The notes: generated by a model not told the origin, from the letters alone. Positions 1-7,646 are shown, numbered from the stretch's first letter. The stretch is 21,541 bases of DNA from Eubacteriales Family XIII. Incertae Sedis bacterium (GCA_031278255.1 JAITKU010000118.1:1-21541); one strand, 5' to 3'. Numbers and translations: made by a program.

Positions 1-158
1 CAGATCGGGTTCTGCCGGACTATTTGGCTCCCGGAGCGTACACAAAGCTACGTGAGGAAGCCAATATAGGCCGGCAGGTTCCGAGATGGGCAAAAATTGC
101 GTGGGGTTTGAATGGTAACCGTCCGCTTCGCGCGGGAAGTGGTTTTGCGCATAAAGCC

Positions 159-187
159 TTGTTATATCGCGCATATTGCGGTATACT
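159..187 (+). promoter_or_regulatory. Probable sigma-A promoter for the lipoprotein-ECF operon
   Basis: A -35-like TTGTTA (159-164) and a -10-like TATACT (182-187) are separated by exactly 17 bases. They match the vegetative consensus at 4/6 and 5/6 positions. Transcription would start near 194, about 70 bases before the lipoprotein start. It is the only good promoter seen in 1-262, which otherwise holds no supportable gene. The match is by eye. Confidence 0.5.
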
Positions 188-262
188 GACTATTGGAAAG
201 CACGGCTGCGTTTTGCCGGCCGACGCGATGCGGCGCCCCGGCTTTCGGGAGAATGACAAAGT

Positions 263-1021
263 ATGCAAAGAATATTCTGTTTGAGCGCCTTGGTGTTTCT
301 GCTGTCGGGCGCGCTCTCGTCCTGCGGCGGTTCCGGCCCCGCGCGGATTACGGACACGTTCATGGAAATCCTGGGCGAACCCGCCTCGGAGCAAACTATC
401 GAAAAGGCGAACGCGTATCTCAAAGCCAATCTCGCGAGTCTGAACCGGGAGCAGGCGGGGGAATTGTTGCTCCTTTGGGAGGAGTACGCGCTGAATTACG
501 ACAACGCTTCGGTCGATTACAGCCGTCTCATCGACGAATACGCCGCCGAAATACCGGATTATATGACGGCCCTGTTTGAATACAAAGACCTTGAGCAGCG
601 GCGGCCCATCATCTTCGACGCCACCTTGCGGGTCGATTGGCGGGAACTCGCTTCGCGGACGCTGGCGCTCGAGGACTACATCGGGACGCAGCGCGAAAAC
701 GAGGCGGTACGGGACGAGGCGCTGTGGCTCTACAAGCGCTATGTCAACGCCCTGTTGATGGGCGCGAGCAATTCTCCCGTCTTTGATTACGGGACGCATG
801 AATTTTCAAGGGAGCTGCTCGCGCAGTACGACGTGATTCTGTCGGAACGGCCGGACTCGGCGCTGGCGGCGGTGCTGAAAGAATACGAGACGTATTTGGC
901 GGGACTCGGATATGTCCTCGAATACGATCAAAAGGAGGAGAGCGCCAAGTTCTTTGAAACCTGCAGCCGCCTCGTATCGGAGGCCGAGCGGCGTGCGAGC
1001 GGCGCGGAAGAAACGCATTGA
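263..1021 (+). CDS. Predicted lipoprotein of unknown function, first gene of the ECF operon
   Basis: This 252-residue protein begins with a lipoprotein signal peptide: a short positive N-terminus (Q2, R3), a hydrophobic stretch (residues 4-17) and a lipobox L-S-S-C with the lipidated cysteine at residue 21, followed by Gly-Gly. The mature part should sit on the outer face of the membrane. It is rich in Glu, Leu, Ala and Tyr and looks almost wholly alpha-helical, perhaps a TPR-like helical array; no catalytic motif was recognised. The ATG at 263 is preceded by GGGAG (247-251), somewhat distant at 11 bases. The TGA stop overlaps the TTG start of ecfA1, which suggests coupled translation. ECF transporters do not use substrate-binding lipoproteins, so its role beside one is unclear; it may be an unrelated envelope protein sharing the promoter. 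Function unknown; that it is a real gene is well supported. Confidence 0.8.
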   Translation: MQRIFCLSALVFLLSGALSSCGGSGPARITDTFMEILGEPASEQTIEKANAYLKANLASLNREQAGELLLLWEEYALNYDNASVDYSRLIDEYAAEIPDYMTALFEYKDLEQRRPIIFDATLRVDWRELASRTLALEDYIGTQRENEAVRDEALWLYKRYVNALLMGASNSPVFDYGTHEFSRELLAQYDVILSERPDSALAAVLKEYETYLAGLGYVLEYDQKEESAKFFETCSRLVSEAERRASGAEETH

Positions 1022-1848
1022 CGATCATCAAAACGGAGAACCTCGTCTTTGAATACAGGAAAGACGATACGTCGCCGCCGATCAAAGCCATCGGCGGCGT
1101 CAGCATAAATATAGAAGAGGGCAGCTTTACCGCGATCATCGGCAGAAACGGCTCCGGCAAGTCCACCTTTGCGAAGAACATCAACGCCCTGCTCCTGCCG
1201 AGCGAGGGCGCCGTCTTGGTGGACGGCTTTCGCACCTCGGACGAGGGCGCGCTGTGGGAGGTCCGCCGCCGCGTCGGCATGGTGTTTCAAAATCCGGACA
1301 ACCAGATCGTTTCGGCCATCGTCGAGGACGATGTGGCTTTCGGGCCGGAGAACCTCGGGCTGGCGCCGGACGAGATCAGGCGGCGTGTGGCGGACGCGCT
1401 GCGCGCCGTGGATATGTACGAGGAACGGGCGAAATCGCCGCACATGCTGTCCGGCGGACAGAAGCAGCGCGTGGCGATCGCGGGCGTTGTCGCCATGCGT
1501 CCGCGCTGTATCGTTTTCGACGAGCCGACCGCCATGCTCGATCCGAAAGGACGCCGCGAGGTGATGGATATCCTGTTGCGCCTGCACAGGGACGGCGTGA
1601 CGGTCGTGCTGATCACGCACTTTATGGAAGAGGCCGTCAAGGCGGATCGCGTCGTGATTTTGGACGCCGGCAAGGTCGTTTTGGACGGACCGCCCGCGGA
1701 GATATTCCGGCGTTCGGACGAAATCCGCGCGCTTCATCTGGACGTTCCGCTGACGGTGGAACTCTGCGACAGGCTCAGGCGGCGGGGGCATGACATCCCC
1801 GCGGATATCATCGATGTCGAAGAAATGGTTGCGTATTTATGTCGATAA
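1018..1848 (+). CDS. ecfA1: Energy-coupling factor transporter ATP-binding protein EcfA1
   Basis: One of the two cytoplasmic ATPases that power ECF-type vitamin and micronutrient importers; it pairs with EcfA2 and docks on EcfT. At 276 residues it has the usual length. All ABC ATPase motifs are present in order: Walker A G-RNGSGKST (about 42-50), Q-loop Q91 in the ECF-typical FQNPDNQ, signature LSGGQ (144-148), Walker B ending D168-E169, and the switch histidine H201. The start is TTG at 1018, giving MTIIKTENLVFEY, as expected for the family; a weak GGAAG lies 7 bases upstream. The start overlaps the lipoprotein stop by four bases and the end overlaps ecfA2 by ten. Identification is firm; the A1/A2 split follows gene order and sequence type. 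Confidence 0.95.
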   Translation: MTIIKTENLVFEYRKDDTSPPIKAIGGVSINIEEGSFTAIIGRNGSGKSTFAKNINALLLPSEGAVLVDGFRTSDEGALWEVRRRVGMVFQNPDNQIVSAIVEDDVAFGPENLGLAPDEIRRRVADALRAVDMYEERAKSPHMLSGGQKQRVAIAGVVAMRPRCIVFDEPTAMLDPKGRREVMDILLRLHRDGVTVVLITHFMEEAVKADRVVILDAGKVVLDGPPAEIFRRSDEIRALHLDVPLTVELCDRLRRRGHDIPADIIDVEEMVAYLCR

Positions 1849-2723
1849 AAGTCAAGGAACTCGTCCACGTTTACGGCGAGGGCACGCCCTACGAAACCTT
1901 GGCCCTTAATCAGGTGAGCCTCGAAATCGCGGACGGCGAGTTCGTCGGGCTGATCGGGCATACGGGTTCGGGCAAATCCACCCTCGTACAGCATCTGAAC
2001 GGACTTTTGAAGCCCAAATCGGGGCAGGTGTTCATCGGCGACGCGGAAATCAGCGCGAAAGGCGCGAAGCTGACCGATATTCGCAGGAAGATCGGTCTGC
2101 TGTTCCAATACCCGGAATATCAGCTTTTCGAGGAAACCGTATACAAGGATATCGCGTTCGGCCCCGCGAATCTGGGGCTTTCCAAGGAGGAAACGGACGA
2201 GCGCGTCCGGGAGTCCATGGCCGTCGTCGGACTCGACTTCGACGCTTTCGCGCAGCGTTCCCCCTTTGATCTCTCGGGCGGGCAGAAGCGCAAGGCGGTG
2301 ATCGCGGGCGTGATCGCCATGCGGCCCGAGGTACTCATCCTCGATGAGCCGACGGCGGGTCTGGATCCGCGATCGCAGCGGGAAATGCTCGCGATGTTGG
2401 AGGGAATCAAGGAGAGCCGGCGCGTTATCGTGATCCTCATTTCGCACAATATGGGCGATGTCGCGCGCATGGCGGATCGCGTCGTCGTCTTAGACAAGGG
2501 CCGTGTCGCGCTCAGCGGCTCGCCCGCGGAGGTGTTCGCGCACGAGGAATTCCTGCGCTCGATCGGTCTCGGCCTGCCCCCCGTGACGGAGTTCATGCGC
2601 AGATTGCGGCTCGGCGGCGTCGATGTGGAGGGCAGCCTCCTTCATGTGGATGAGGCGGAGGAATCGCTGGACCGCTACCTGCGGAACTCGGGCGGCCGCG
2701 CGAAAGGGGGGAACCCGCAGTGA
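1839..2723 (+). CDS. ecfA2: Energy-coupling factor transporter ATP-binding protein EcfA2
   Basis: Second ATPase of the ECF module, forming a heterodimer with EcfA1. The 294-residue protein carries Walker A GHTGSGKST (about 40-48), Q-loop Q90 in LFQYPEYQLF (the tyrosine-containing form typical of EcfA2), signature LSGGQ (145-149), Walker B with D169-E170, and H203 in the switch region. The first 10 bases overlap the end of ecfA1, and the TGA stop overlaps the GTG start of ecfT. The C-terminal part beyond residue 240 is the family's extra domain, involved in pairing of the two ATPases (family knowledge). No key residue is missing. Confidence 0.95.
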   Translation: MSIKVKELVHVYGEGTPYETLALNQVSLEIADGEFVGLIGHTGSGKSTLVQHLNGLLKPKSGQVFIGDAEISAKGAKLTDIRRKIGLLFQYPEYQLFEETVYKDIAFGPANLGLSKEETDERVRESMAVVGLDFDAFAQRSPFDLSGGQKRKAVIAGVIAMRPEVLILDEPTAGLDPRSQREMLAMLEGIKESRRVIVILISHNMGDVARMADRVVVLDKGRVALSGSPAEVFAHEEFLRSIGLGLPPVTEFMRRLRLGGVDVEGSLLHVDEAEESLDRYLRNSGGRAKGGNPQ

Positions 2724-3553
2724 TTCGGGATATCACAATCGGACAATATTATCCGGGCGACACCCCGGTGCATCGCCTGGACCCCAGACTGAAGATCACG
2801 GTTACATTGGTCTTTATCGTCACGCTCTTCATCGTGCGCGATTTTTTGGGCTATGCCGTCGCGATCGCGGCGCTCGGCGGCGTCATAGCCGTGTCGCGCG
2901 TGCCCCTGCACTTCATTCTGCGCGGGCTTAAAGCCATATTCCTGATCATCCTGTTCACCTTTATGCTGAATATGTTCATGACCGCGGGCACGCCCCTCGT
3001 GAGGCTCGGGTTTTTGACGATTACGCGCGAGGGCCTGTACAACGCGGTGTTCATGGGCCTGCGGCTCGTGCTTCTCATCGTGGGTTCCTCGCTCTTGACA
3101 CTCACGACGAAGCCGATCAAGCTGACGGACGGCATAGAGAGTCTGCTCGGACCGCTCCGCGTTTTCGGCGTTCCCGCGCATGAACTGGCCATGATGATGA
3201 CGATCGCGCTGCGTTTCATCCCCACGCTGCTCGAGGAAACGGACAAGATCATGAAAGCGCAGATGGCGCGGGGCGCGGACTTTGAGAGCGGCAGCATTCT
3301 GCGGCGCGCGAAGAATCTGATCCCCATCCTCGTACCGCTCTTTATAAGCGCTTTTCGGATCGCGCAGGATTTGGCCATGGCGATGGAGGCGCGCTGTTAT
3401 CGCGGCGGCGAGGGCCGCACGAAGCTGCACGCGCTGCGGTTTGGGAGGAGGGACGCGGTCGCAAGCCTGCTCACGGGCCTGTTCGTCGCGCTGATCCTGC
3501 TGGAACGCGTGTACGCGGACGCGATCTGCGCGGGCCTTGTGGCTTGGCTGTGA
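2720..3553 (+). CDS. ecfT: Energy-coupling factor transporter transmembrane protein EcfT
   Basis: Membrane scaffold that transmits ATPase movements to the substrate-binding S component. The 277-residue protein has hydrophobic segments at about 25-60, 70-90, 105-130 and 245-275. It also has the two coupling motifs that contact the ATPase grooves: A-R-G at 183-185 (in QMARGAD) and A-R-C at 224-226 (in AMEARCYRGGEGRTK). The second is the common ARC variant of the Ala-Arg-Gly motif. Translation starts at GTG 2720, overlapping the ecfA2 stop (GTGA), so the two are probably coupled. The N-terminal DPRLKI segment, typical of EcfT, is present. Confidence 0.93.
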   Translation: MIRDITIGQYYPGDTPVHRLDPRLKITVTLVFIVTLFIVRDFLGYAVAIAALGGVIAVSRVPLHFILRGLKAIFLIILFTFMLNMFMTAGTPLVRLGFLTITREGLYNAVFMGLRLVLLIVGSSLLTLTTKPIKLTDGIESLLGPLRVFGVPAHELAMMMTIALRFIPTLLEETDKIMKAQMARGADFESGSILRRAKNLIPILVPLFISAFRIAQDLAMAMEARCYRGGEGRTKLHALRFGRRDAVASLLTGLFVALILLERVYADAICAGLVAWL

Positions 3554-3576
3554 ATGCGGACGGGAGAAAGGAGAAT

Positions 3577-4095
3577 ATGGACGAATACACAAACAAAGAA
3601 GCGATCGCGGCGCGGTCCGGCGGACGGCTCCGCTTTTTTGTACAGGCGGCCGTAATCGGCGCGGCCTACGCCGCTTTGACAACGGCGCTCGCGCCGCTCA
3701 GCTACGGTCCCGTGCAGTTGCGCGTTTCGGAGGCCTTGACCGTCCTCCCGTACTTTACGCCCGCGGCGATCCCCGGGCTTTTCGTGGGCTGTTTTGTGTC
3801 CAACATCATAAGCCCTTACGGGATCGTGGACGTGGTTTTTGGCAGTCTGGCCACCCTTTTGGCGGCCGGCGGAAGTTATCTGCTCAGGCGGCGGCGCATC
3901 CTCGCGCCCTTGCCCCCCGTCGTCTGCAACGCGGTCATCATAGGGGCCATGCTGTACTATGCCTACGGCGTGAACGCCTCCCTGCTCGCGAACATGCTCT
4001 GGGTCGGCGCCGGCGAAGCCATCGTGTGCTACGGCGCGGGTTATCCCCTCCTGCGCGTGCTGGAAAGCCGCAGGGGGATATTCGGCCCAAGATAG
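3577..4095 (+). CDS. queT: QueT-family ECF S component (probable queuosine precursor transporter)
   Basis: Substrate-binding membrane subunit of the ECF importer. The 172-residue protein is almost entirely hydrophobic, with about five to six membrane segments. It shows the QueT family signature: a cytoplasmic N-terminus, then YGPVQLRVSEALTVLPYFTP, PGLFVGCFVSNI and SPYGIVDVVFGSLATLLAA. Start choice: ATG at 3577 follows AAAGGAG (3567-3573) at a good spacing; the frame also opens at TTG 3544, inside ecfT, but has no ribosome site there. It sits directly after ecfA1-A2-T, so this looks like a dedicated module. Substrate by family knowledge is a queuosine precursor such as preQ0 or preQ1; no que genes lie nearby to confirm this, and no preQ1 riboswitch is seen. 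Confidence 0.87.
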   Translation: MDEYTNKEAIAARSGGRLRFFVQAAVIGAAYAALTTALAPLSYGPVQLRVSEALTVLPYFTPAAIPGLFVGCFVSNIISPYGIVDVVFGSLATLLAAGGSYLLRRRRILAPLPPVVCNAVIIGAMLYYAYGVNASLLANMLWVGAGEAIVCYGAGYPLLRVLESRRGIFGPR

Positions 4096-4098
4096 GGC

Positions 4099-4123
4099 GC
4101 GCGGCGGCGGGTTGCCGTCGCGC
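4099..4123. terminator. GC-rich hairpin between convergent queT and nadE
   Basis: The arms 4099-4108 (GCGCGGCGGC) and 4114-4123 (GCCGTCGCGC) form a 10-bp stem with one G-U pair and a five-base loop. It fills the 28-base gap between two convergent genes and abuts the nadE stop, the expected place for a two-way terminator. There is no T-run on either side, so intrinsic termination is uncertain. Confidence 0.35.
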
Positions 4124-6115
4124 TCAGACCTCGAGGTCCGCGAGCCATATCCGCGCCGCGGCGTCGCTCGGCATACGCCAGTCGCCGCGCGGCGACAGGC
4201 TGACCGTGCCGACCTTGGGTCCGTCCGGTACGCAGCTGCGCTTGAATTGCTGCGAGAAGAATCTTTTGTAGAATACGGCGAGCAGGCGCCTTATCGTTTC
4301 GCGGTCGTAGTCGCCCGCGAAAGCGCGCGAAGCGATCGCGAGCAGCTTCGCGGGCCGCATACCGAAGCGTATCGTATAGTACAGGAAGAAGTCATGGAGG
4401 ATGTAGGGTCCGATCGCGTCCTCCGTTTTTTGTGCGATCCGCCCGTCGGCGTCGGGCGGCAGGAGTTCCGGCGATATGGGCGTGTCGAGGATGCGCTTGA
4501 GCGTGCATACAAGGCGCGCGTTGTCGCTGCTGAAGTCCTTTTCCTCCGTTTCGCCCGCGAGCCGATGTTCCGTTACCCAGGCGATCACGAAGCGGACGAG
4601 GGTCTTGGGAATGCCGGCGTTGACGCCGTACATCGATATGTGGTCTCCGTTGTAGGTGGACCAGCCGAGCGCGGCCTCCGACAGATCGCCCGTGCCGACG
4701 ACGATGCCGCCCGCAAGGTTCGCCACATCCATCAGTATCATGGTGCGCATCCGCGCCTGCGCGTTTTCGTAGGTGCGGTCGCGGACGACGGGATCGTGGC
4801 CGATGTCGTCGAAGTGCTTCAGCACGGTATCGCCGATCGGAATCTCGCGCGGGTCGGCGCCGAGCAGACGCGTGAGTTCGACGGCGTTCGCGCGGGTGCC
4901 CTCCGTCGTGCCGAAGCCCGGCATGGTGACGGCGATCATATCCGAGGGCGGCCGTCCGAGCAGCTTGAGGGTTTCGGCGCACACGAGCAGGGCCAAGGTC
5001 GAATCCAGCCCGCCCGAAACCCCGACGACGGGCCTGGTCGCGGGGCCCGCGTGTTCCAGCCTGCGGGCGAGGCCCGCCGTTTGGATGCGGAATACCTCGC
5101 AGCAGCGTTCATCGACGACGGCGGGCGAGTCGGGGACGAAAGGCGTCTTGGGGTAGGCGCGTATGAGTTCGTCGGCCTCCGTCAGCACGCGCAGCGGCGG
5201 AATGCACACCGTTTCGCAATCGCCGCGCCCGGCGAACGCCGCCGCGCAGTCCGCCATCGCTTTCGTCTGGCTGCGCTCGAACCGCAGTTTTTCGTAATCG
5301 ATGTCGGCCAGAATCATGGCGCTTTCGCGCGCGAAGCGTTCGCTTTCCGCGAGCGGCACGCCGTTCTCCGCTATGATGTCGTGGCCGCCGAATACGAGGT
5401 CCGTCGTGGATTCGTGTACGCCCGCGGAGGCGTAGACGTAGCCGCAGATATTCTTCGCGCTGTCCTGCAGTACGAGCGCGCGCCGGAAAGCCGGCTTGCC
5501 GACGACCTCGTTGCTGGCGGAGGGGTTGAAGAGGATCAGGGCGCCGCTCAACGACAGCAGGGCCCCGGGCGAAACGGGCATCCACAGGTCCTCGCACAGT
5601 TCCATGCCGAAAGCCGGCCCGTCCGCGGCATCGCGAAAGAGCAGGCTGCCGAAAGGTATCTCCCGGCCGAGCGCGACGGCCCGCGTCCGTCTGCCCGCGA
5701 GCGCGGCGCCCGACGCGAACCAGCGCGCCTCGTAGAATTCTTTCGTGTTCGGCAGGAAGAACTTGGGGACGGCGCCGTGTATCTCGCCCCGCTGCACGAG
5801 AAGCGCGCAGTTGTACAGATGGTTTTCGACGCGCAGGAAAGCGCCGACGATCAGGGCGGACTTCAGCGCGGCGCTCTCCGCGACGAGTTCCGCCAAGGCG
5901 TCAAGCTGGCTGCGGTAGAGTTCCTCCTGATAGAAGAGATCGCCGCAGCTGTAGCCCGTCAGACAGAGTTCCGGGAAGAGCGCGACGCCGGCGCCCGCCG
6001 CCTCGGCCTTTCGCGCACAGCGCAGAATCTCCCGCGCGTTGTATTTCGTGTCCGCGAGTCTGAGCCTCGGCGTGATCGCCGCGACGCGGAGCATTCCGAG
6101 GTTTTTGTCGCTCAT
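4124..6115 (-). CDS. nadE: Glutamine-hydrolysing NAD+ synthase
   Basis: Catalyses the last step of NAD+ synthesis: ATP-dependent amidation of deamido-NAD+ using ammonia channelled from glutamine. The 663-residue protein has the full two-domain form. The N-terminal nitrilase-type glutaminase shows the Glu-Lys-Cys triad: E49 in LFPELCLTGY, K118 in VPKFFLPN and C174 in MELCEDLW. The C-terminal synthetase domain has the ATP pyrophosphatase loop SGGLDS at 367-372. The ATG at 6115 follows a strong AAAGGAGG ribosome site. It lies 96 bases downstream of the ATPase gene on the same strand, with two small hairpins between and no clear promoter, so it may be read from the ATPase promoter or from a weak unseen one. 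It converges with queT. All catalytic residues are present. Confidence 0.95.
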   Translation of the reverse strand: MSDKNLGMLRVAAITPRLRLADTKYNAREILRCARKAEAAGAGVALFPELCLTGYSCGDLFYQEELYRSQLDALAELVAESAALKSALIVGAFLRVENHLYNCALLVQRGEIHGAVPKFFLPNTKEFYEARWFASGAALAGRRTRAVALGREIPFGSLLFRDAADGPAFGMELCEDLWMPVSPGALLSLSGALILFNPSASNEVVGKPAFRRALVLQDSAKNICGYVYASAGVHESTTDLVFGGHDIIAENGVPLAESERFARESAMILADIDYEKLRFERSQTKAMADCAAAFAGRGDCETVCIPPLRVLTEADELIRAYPKTPFVPDSPAVVDERCCEVFRIQTAGLARRLEHAGPATRPVVGVSGGLDSTLALLVCAETLKLLGRPPSDMIAVTMPGFGTTEGTRANAVELTRLLGADPREIPIGDTVLKHFDDIGHDPVVRDRTYENAQARMRTMILMDVANLAGGIVVGTGDLSEAALGWSTYNGDHISMYGVNAGIPKTLVRFVIAWVTEHRLAGETEEKDFSSDNARLVCTLKRILDTPISPELLPPDADGRIAQKTEDAIGPYILHDFFLYYTIRFGMRPAKLLAIASRAFAGDYDRETIRRLLAVFYKRFFSQQFKRSCVPDGPKVGTVSLSPRGDWRMPSDAAARIWLADLEV

Positions 6116-6145
6116 GGGGGCCTCCTTTGTTGTGGGTTTTTCCCT

Positions 6146-6195
6146 GCGGTCCTCACAGACCGCGCAAAACGGCAGTCCCCGTTCTAAAGACGGGG
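6146..6195. repeat. Pair of small inverted repeats between the ATPase gene and nadE
   Basis: Two perfect 6-bp stems lie side by side. The first is GCGGTC (6146-6151) with GACCGC (6158-6163), loop 6. The second is CCCCGT (6177-6182) with ACGGGG (6190-6195), loop 7. Neither is followed by a T-run in the direction of transcription (minus strand), so they are poor terminators. The second, with its TCTAAAGA loop flanks, resembles from memory the end hairpins of IS200/IS605 elements, but no transposase is present. They may be leader or processing structures for nadE. Confidence 0.4.
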
Positions 6196-6211
6196 GATAG
6201 GGCGGCGCCGT

Positions 6212-7522
6212 TCACATGTCCTTTATGGAAAGTGCCTTGTACTCCGTCTTGTAATCCTCCAGTTGCGGGCGGATTTTCTCCGCCTTGGCTTTCAGCTTTT
6301 CCAAATCGATTCGATGCGGATTCCGTTTGACTTCCGCAAGCAGCGCGACGCGGTCCAATTCGCTCAGCGCAACGATGTTGATTTCATTTTGCCCCTTGCT
6401 GTCCCAATATCCGCCGATACGGGTCATGCGGCCCTCCTCTTCAAGCTTCTCCCTGAAATATTGCTCCAGCGACTGCCCGCTGAATTGCTCGTAATCGCGC
6501 CGGATCAGTTCGAGCAACAGATCGAAGCGGTTCGTTTCAACGAGCGCTTGTTGCGGATAGATAAAGCGAAACCAGAAACGCAGCCACGGATCCTGTATTT
6601 TCCATTTTATGTTTCTGCTTCCCGGTTTTGAGAACAGCGGCCTGTTTCGGACGATGAGACTGTGTACCTGCTCCAGGGTTTGCAGGTAGGCCCCCGTGTT
6701 CTTTCCGATAACGGAGTCTATTTCGCTCTGGGCGGTTTTGCCCGAGGCGATCAGTTGCAAAACGGAGAAATACGTGCCGTATTCCTTGCCGAATTCCGAA
6801 ACCAGCAGGTCTTTCCCCTCGCTTATGAAAGGCGATCCGGGCGAAACCGCCGTCCGCAGCATGTTTTCGGCGTCCGCGGCGCCCGCGTCGAGCAGCCAGC
6901 GAATGTATTGCGGCAATCCGCCGCTCAATATGTAGAGGCAGAGCAGATCATCCGGCCCAAAGGACGGGCGCGCATCCGAAAGGATTTCCTTGAGGATGCG
7001 CGGACGAAAAGGCTGCAGCGTGATCTTGGACGTGAGCCGGCCGAACAGCGGTTCCTTTTGATTCTCGAACAATTTCACCATGAGCGAATAAACGGAACCG
7101 CACACGATGAGATTCAGCTTGGTCCGCTCCCTGTACCGATCCCAGAGGTTCTGCATATCGCCGAACACAGAGGGGTTGACGCGTTCAAATTCTTGAAACT
7201 CGTCCAAAACCAAGGTGAAAGGCTCCCTTTCCGCGTAGAGCAGCAACTGTTCAAACAGGTCGCGAAAGCACGAAACGGCGCCGTAAATCCGCAGGCCCAG
7301 CGCGGCCTCCGCCTCCTGCTGAAATTCGCCGCAAAGCAGTGCCTCGGTCTTTCTGGAAATAAAGAGATACAGGGACTTTCCGTCCTTCATCGATTCCAGG
7401 ATCAAGGCGGTCTTTCCCACGCGGCGGCGTCCGTAAATCGCGGTGAAACAGCCGCTTTTTTCGGAGTTTTTCCGATTTTGGGCAAGGATCGCAAGTTCTG
7501 TTTTTCTGTCATAAAATTTCAC
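6212..7522 (-). CDS. P-loop ATPase with C-terminal DUF234-type nuclease-like domain
   Basis: This 436-residue protein belongs to the archaeal-type AAA ATPase family common in bacterial accessory regions; its cellular role is not established. Visible motifs: an N-terminal YDRKTEL typical of the family, Walker A GRRRVGKT (31-38), Walker B LVLDEFQEF with D107-E108, and a sensor-like IVCGSVYSLM. The C-terminal domain carries a PD-(D/E)XK-like pattern: WDSKGQ (373-378), E380-I-N-I and AEVK (396-399). The position after E380-I is usually Asp in relatives I recall but is Asn382 here, which could weaken nuclease activity. The start is GTG 7522 with GGAG about 9 bases upstream. Base composition is lower in GC than neighbouring genes (a 60-base sample at 6541-6600 is 50% GC), which suggests transfer. 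It has its own promoter and tandem-repeat leader. No partner toxin, methylase or defence gene is adjacent. Confidence 0.88.
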   Translation of the reverse strand: MKFYDRKTELAILAQNRKNSEKSGCFTAIYGRRRVGKTALILESMKDGKSLYLFISRKTEALLCGEFQQEAEAALGLRIYGAVSCFRDLFEQLLLYAEREPFTLVLDEFQEFERVNPSVFGDMQNLWDRYRERTKLNLIVCGSVYSLMVKLFENQKEPLFGRLTSKITLQPFRPRILKEILSDARPSFGPDDLLCLYILSGGLPQYIRWLLDAGAADAENMLRTAVSPGSPFISEGKDLLVSEFGKEYGTYFSVLQLIASGKTAQSEIDSVIGKNTGAYLQTLEQVHSLIVRNRPLFSKPGSRNIKWKIQDPWLRFWFRFIYPQQALVETNRFDLLLELIRRDYEQFSGQSLEQYFREKLEEEGRMTRIGGYWDSKGQNEINIVALSELDRVALLAEVKRNPHRIDLEKLKAKAEKIRPQLEDYKTEYKALSIKDM

Positions 7523-7541
7523 TGCGGCGATCTCCGTTCGG

Positions 7542-7601
7542 GGCCGATAATTTAACGGCTGTTAATTTAATGGGCATTAAATTAATGTGCATTAAATTAA
7601 T
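7542..7601. repeat. Four tandem 15-bp AT-rich repeats in the ATPase gene leader
   Basis: Read on the plus strand, the units are GGCCGATAATTTAAC (7542-7556), GGCTGTTAATTTAAT (7557-7571), GGGCATTAAATTAAT (7572-7586) and GTGCATTAAATTAAT (7587-7601). Each has a GC-rich head of four to five bases and an AT-rich tail. Units 2 and 3 together also form an inverted repeat: 10-base arms TTAATTTAAT and ATTAAATTAA around GGGC, 7562-7585. They lie just downstream of the minus-strand promoter, covering roughly +10 to +70 of its transcript, which suggests an operator for a repressor or an architectural protein. They stand out from the GC-rich surroundings. Confidence 0.85.
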
Positions 7602-7617
7602 CGCTGTCGATGTTTTA

Positions 7618-7646
7618 AGAATACAGGAGCGCGGCCCGCTTGTCAA
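7618..7646 (-). promoter_or_regulatory. Strong sigma-A promoter of the ATPase gene
   Basis: On the minus strand, a perfect -35 TTGACA (7646-7641) and a -10 TATTCT (7623-7618) are separated by 17 bases. It is the closest match to consensus seen in the window. Transcription would start near 7611 and run through the four 15-bp repeats before the GTG start at 7522, giving a leader of about 90 bases. Confidence 0.8.

Noticed and set aside
1..69. Possible tail or start of a gene at the left edge; one frame reads DRVLPDYLAPGAYTK, faintly like the start of mismatch-specific uracil-DNA glycosylases
   Set aside because: The similarity covers only about eight residues, the expected following motif is missing, and the other frames stop within 70 bases. 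Too little to support a gene.
24..284. An 86-codon open frame overlapping the lipoprotein start
   Set aside because: No ribosome site, no recognisable motif, and it covers the likely promoter and the start of a better-supported gene.
3544..3576. Upstream TTG start for queT
   Set aside because: It has no ribosome site and would add 11 unconserved residues; ATG 3577 has AAAGGAG at the right distance.
4112..6187. A 691-codon open frame on the plus strand opposite nadE, and similar long antisense frames opposite purL (14339-16546) and purH (19804-21324)
   Set aside because: They are rich in Arg, Ala, Gly and His with no recognisable domain, and lie exactly opposite genes with full sets of catalytic motifs. 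They follow from GC-rich third positions.
7542..7601. The tandem repeats as a CRISPR array
   Set aside because: Units of 15 bp are contiguous with no unique spacers, and no cas genes are present.
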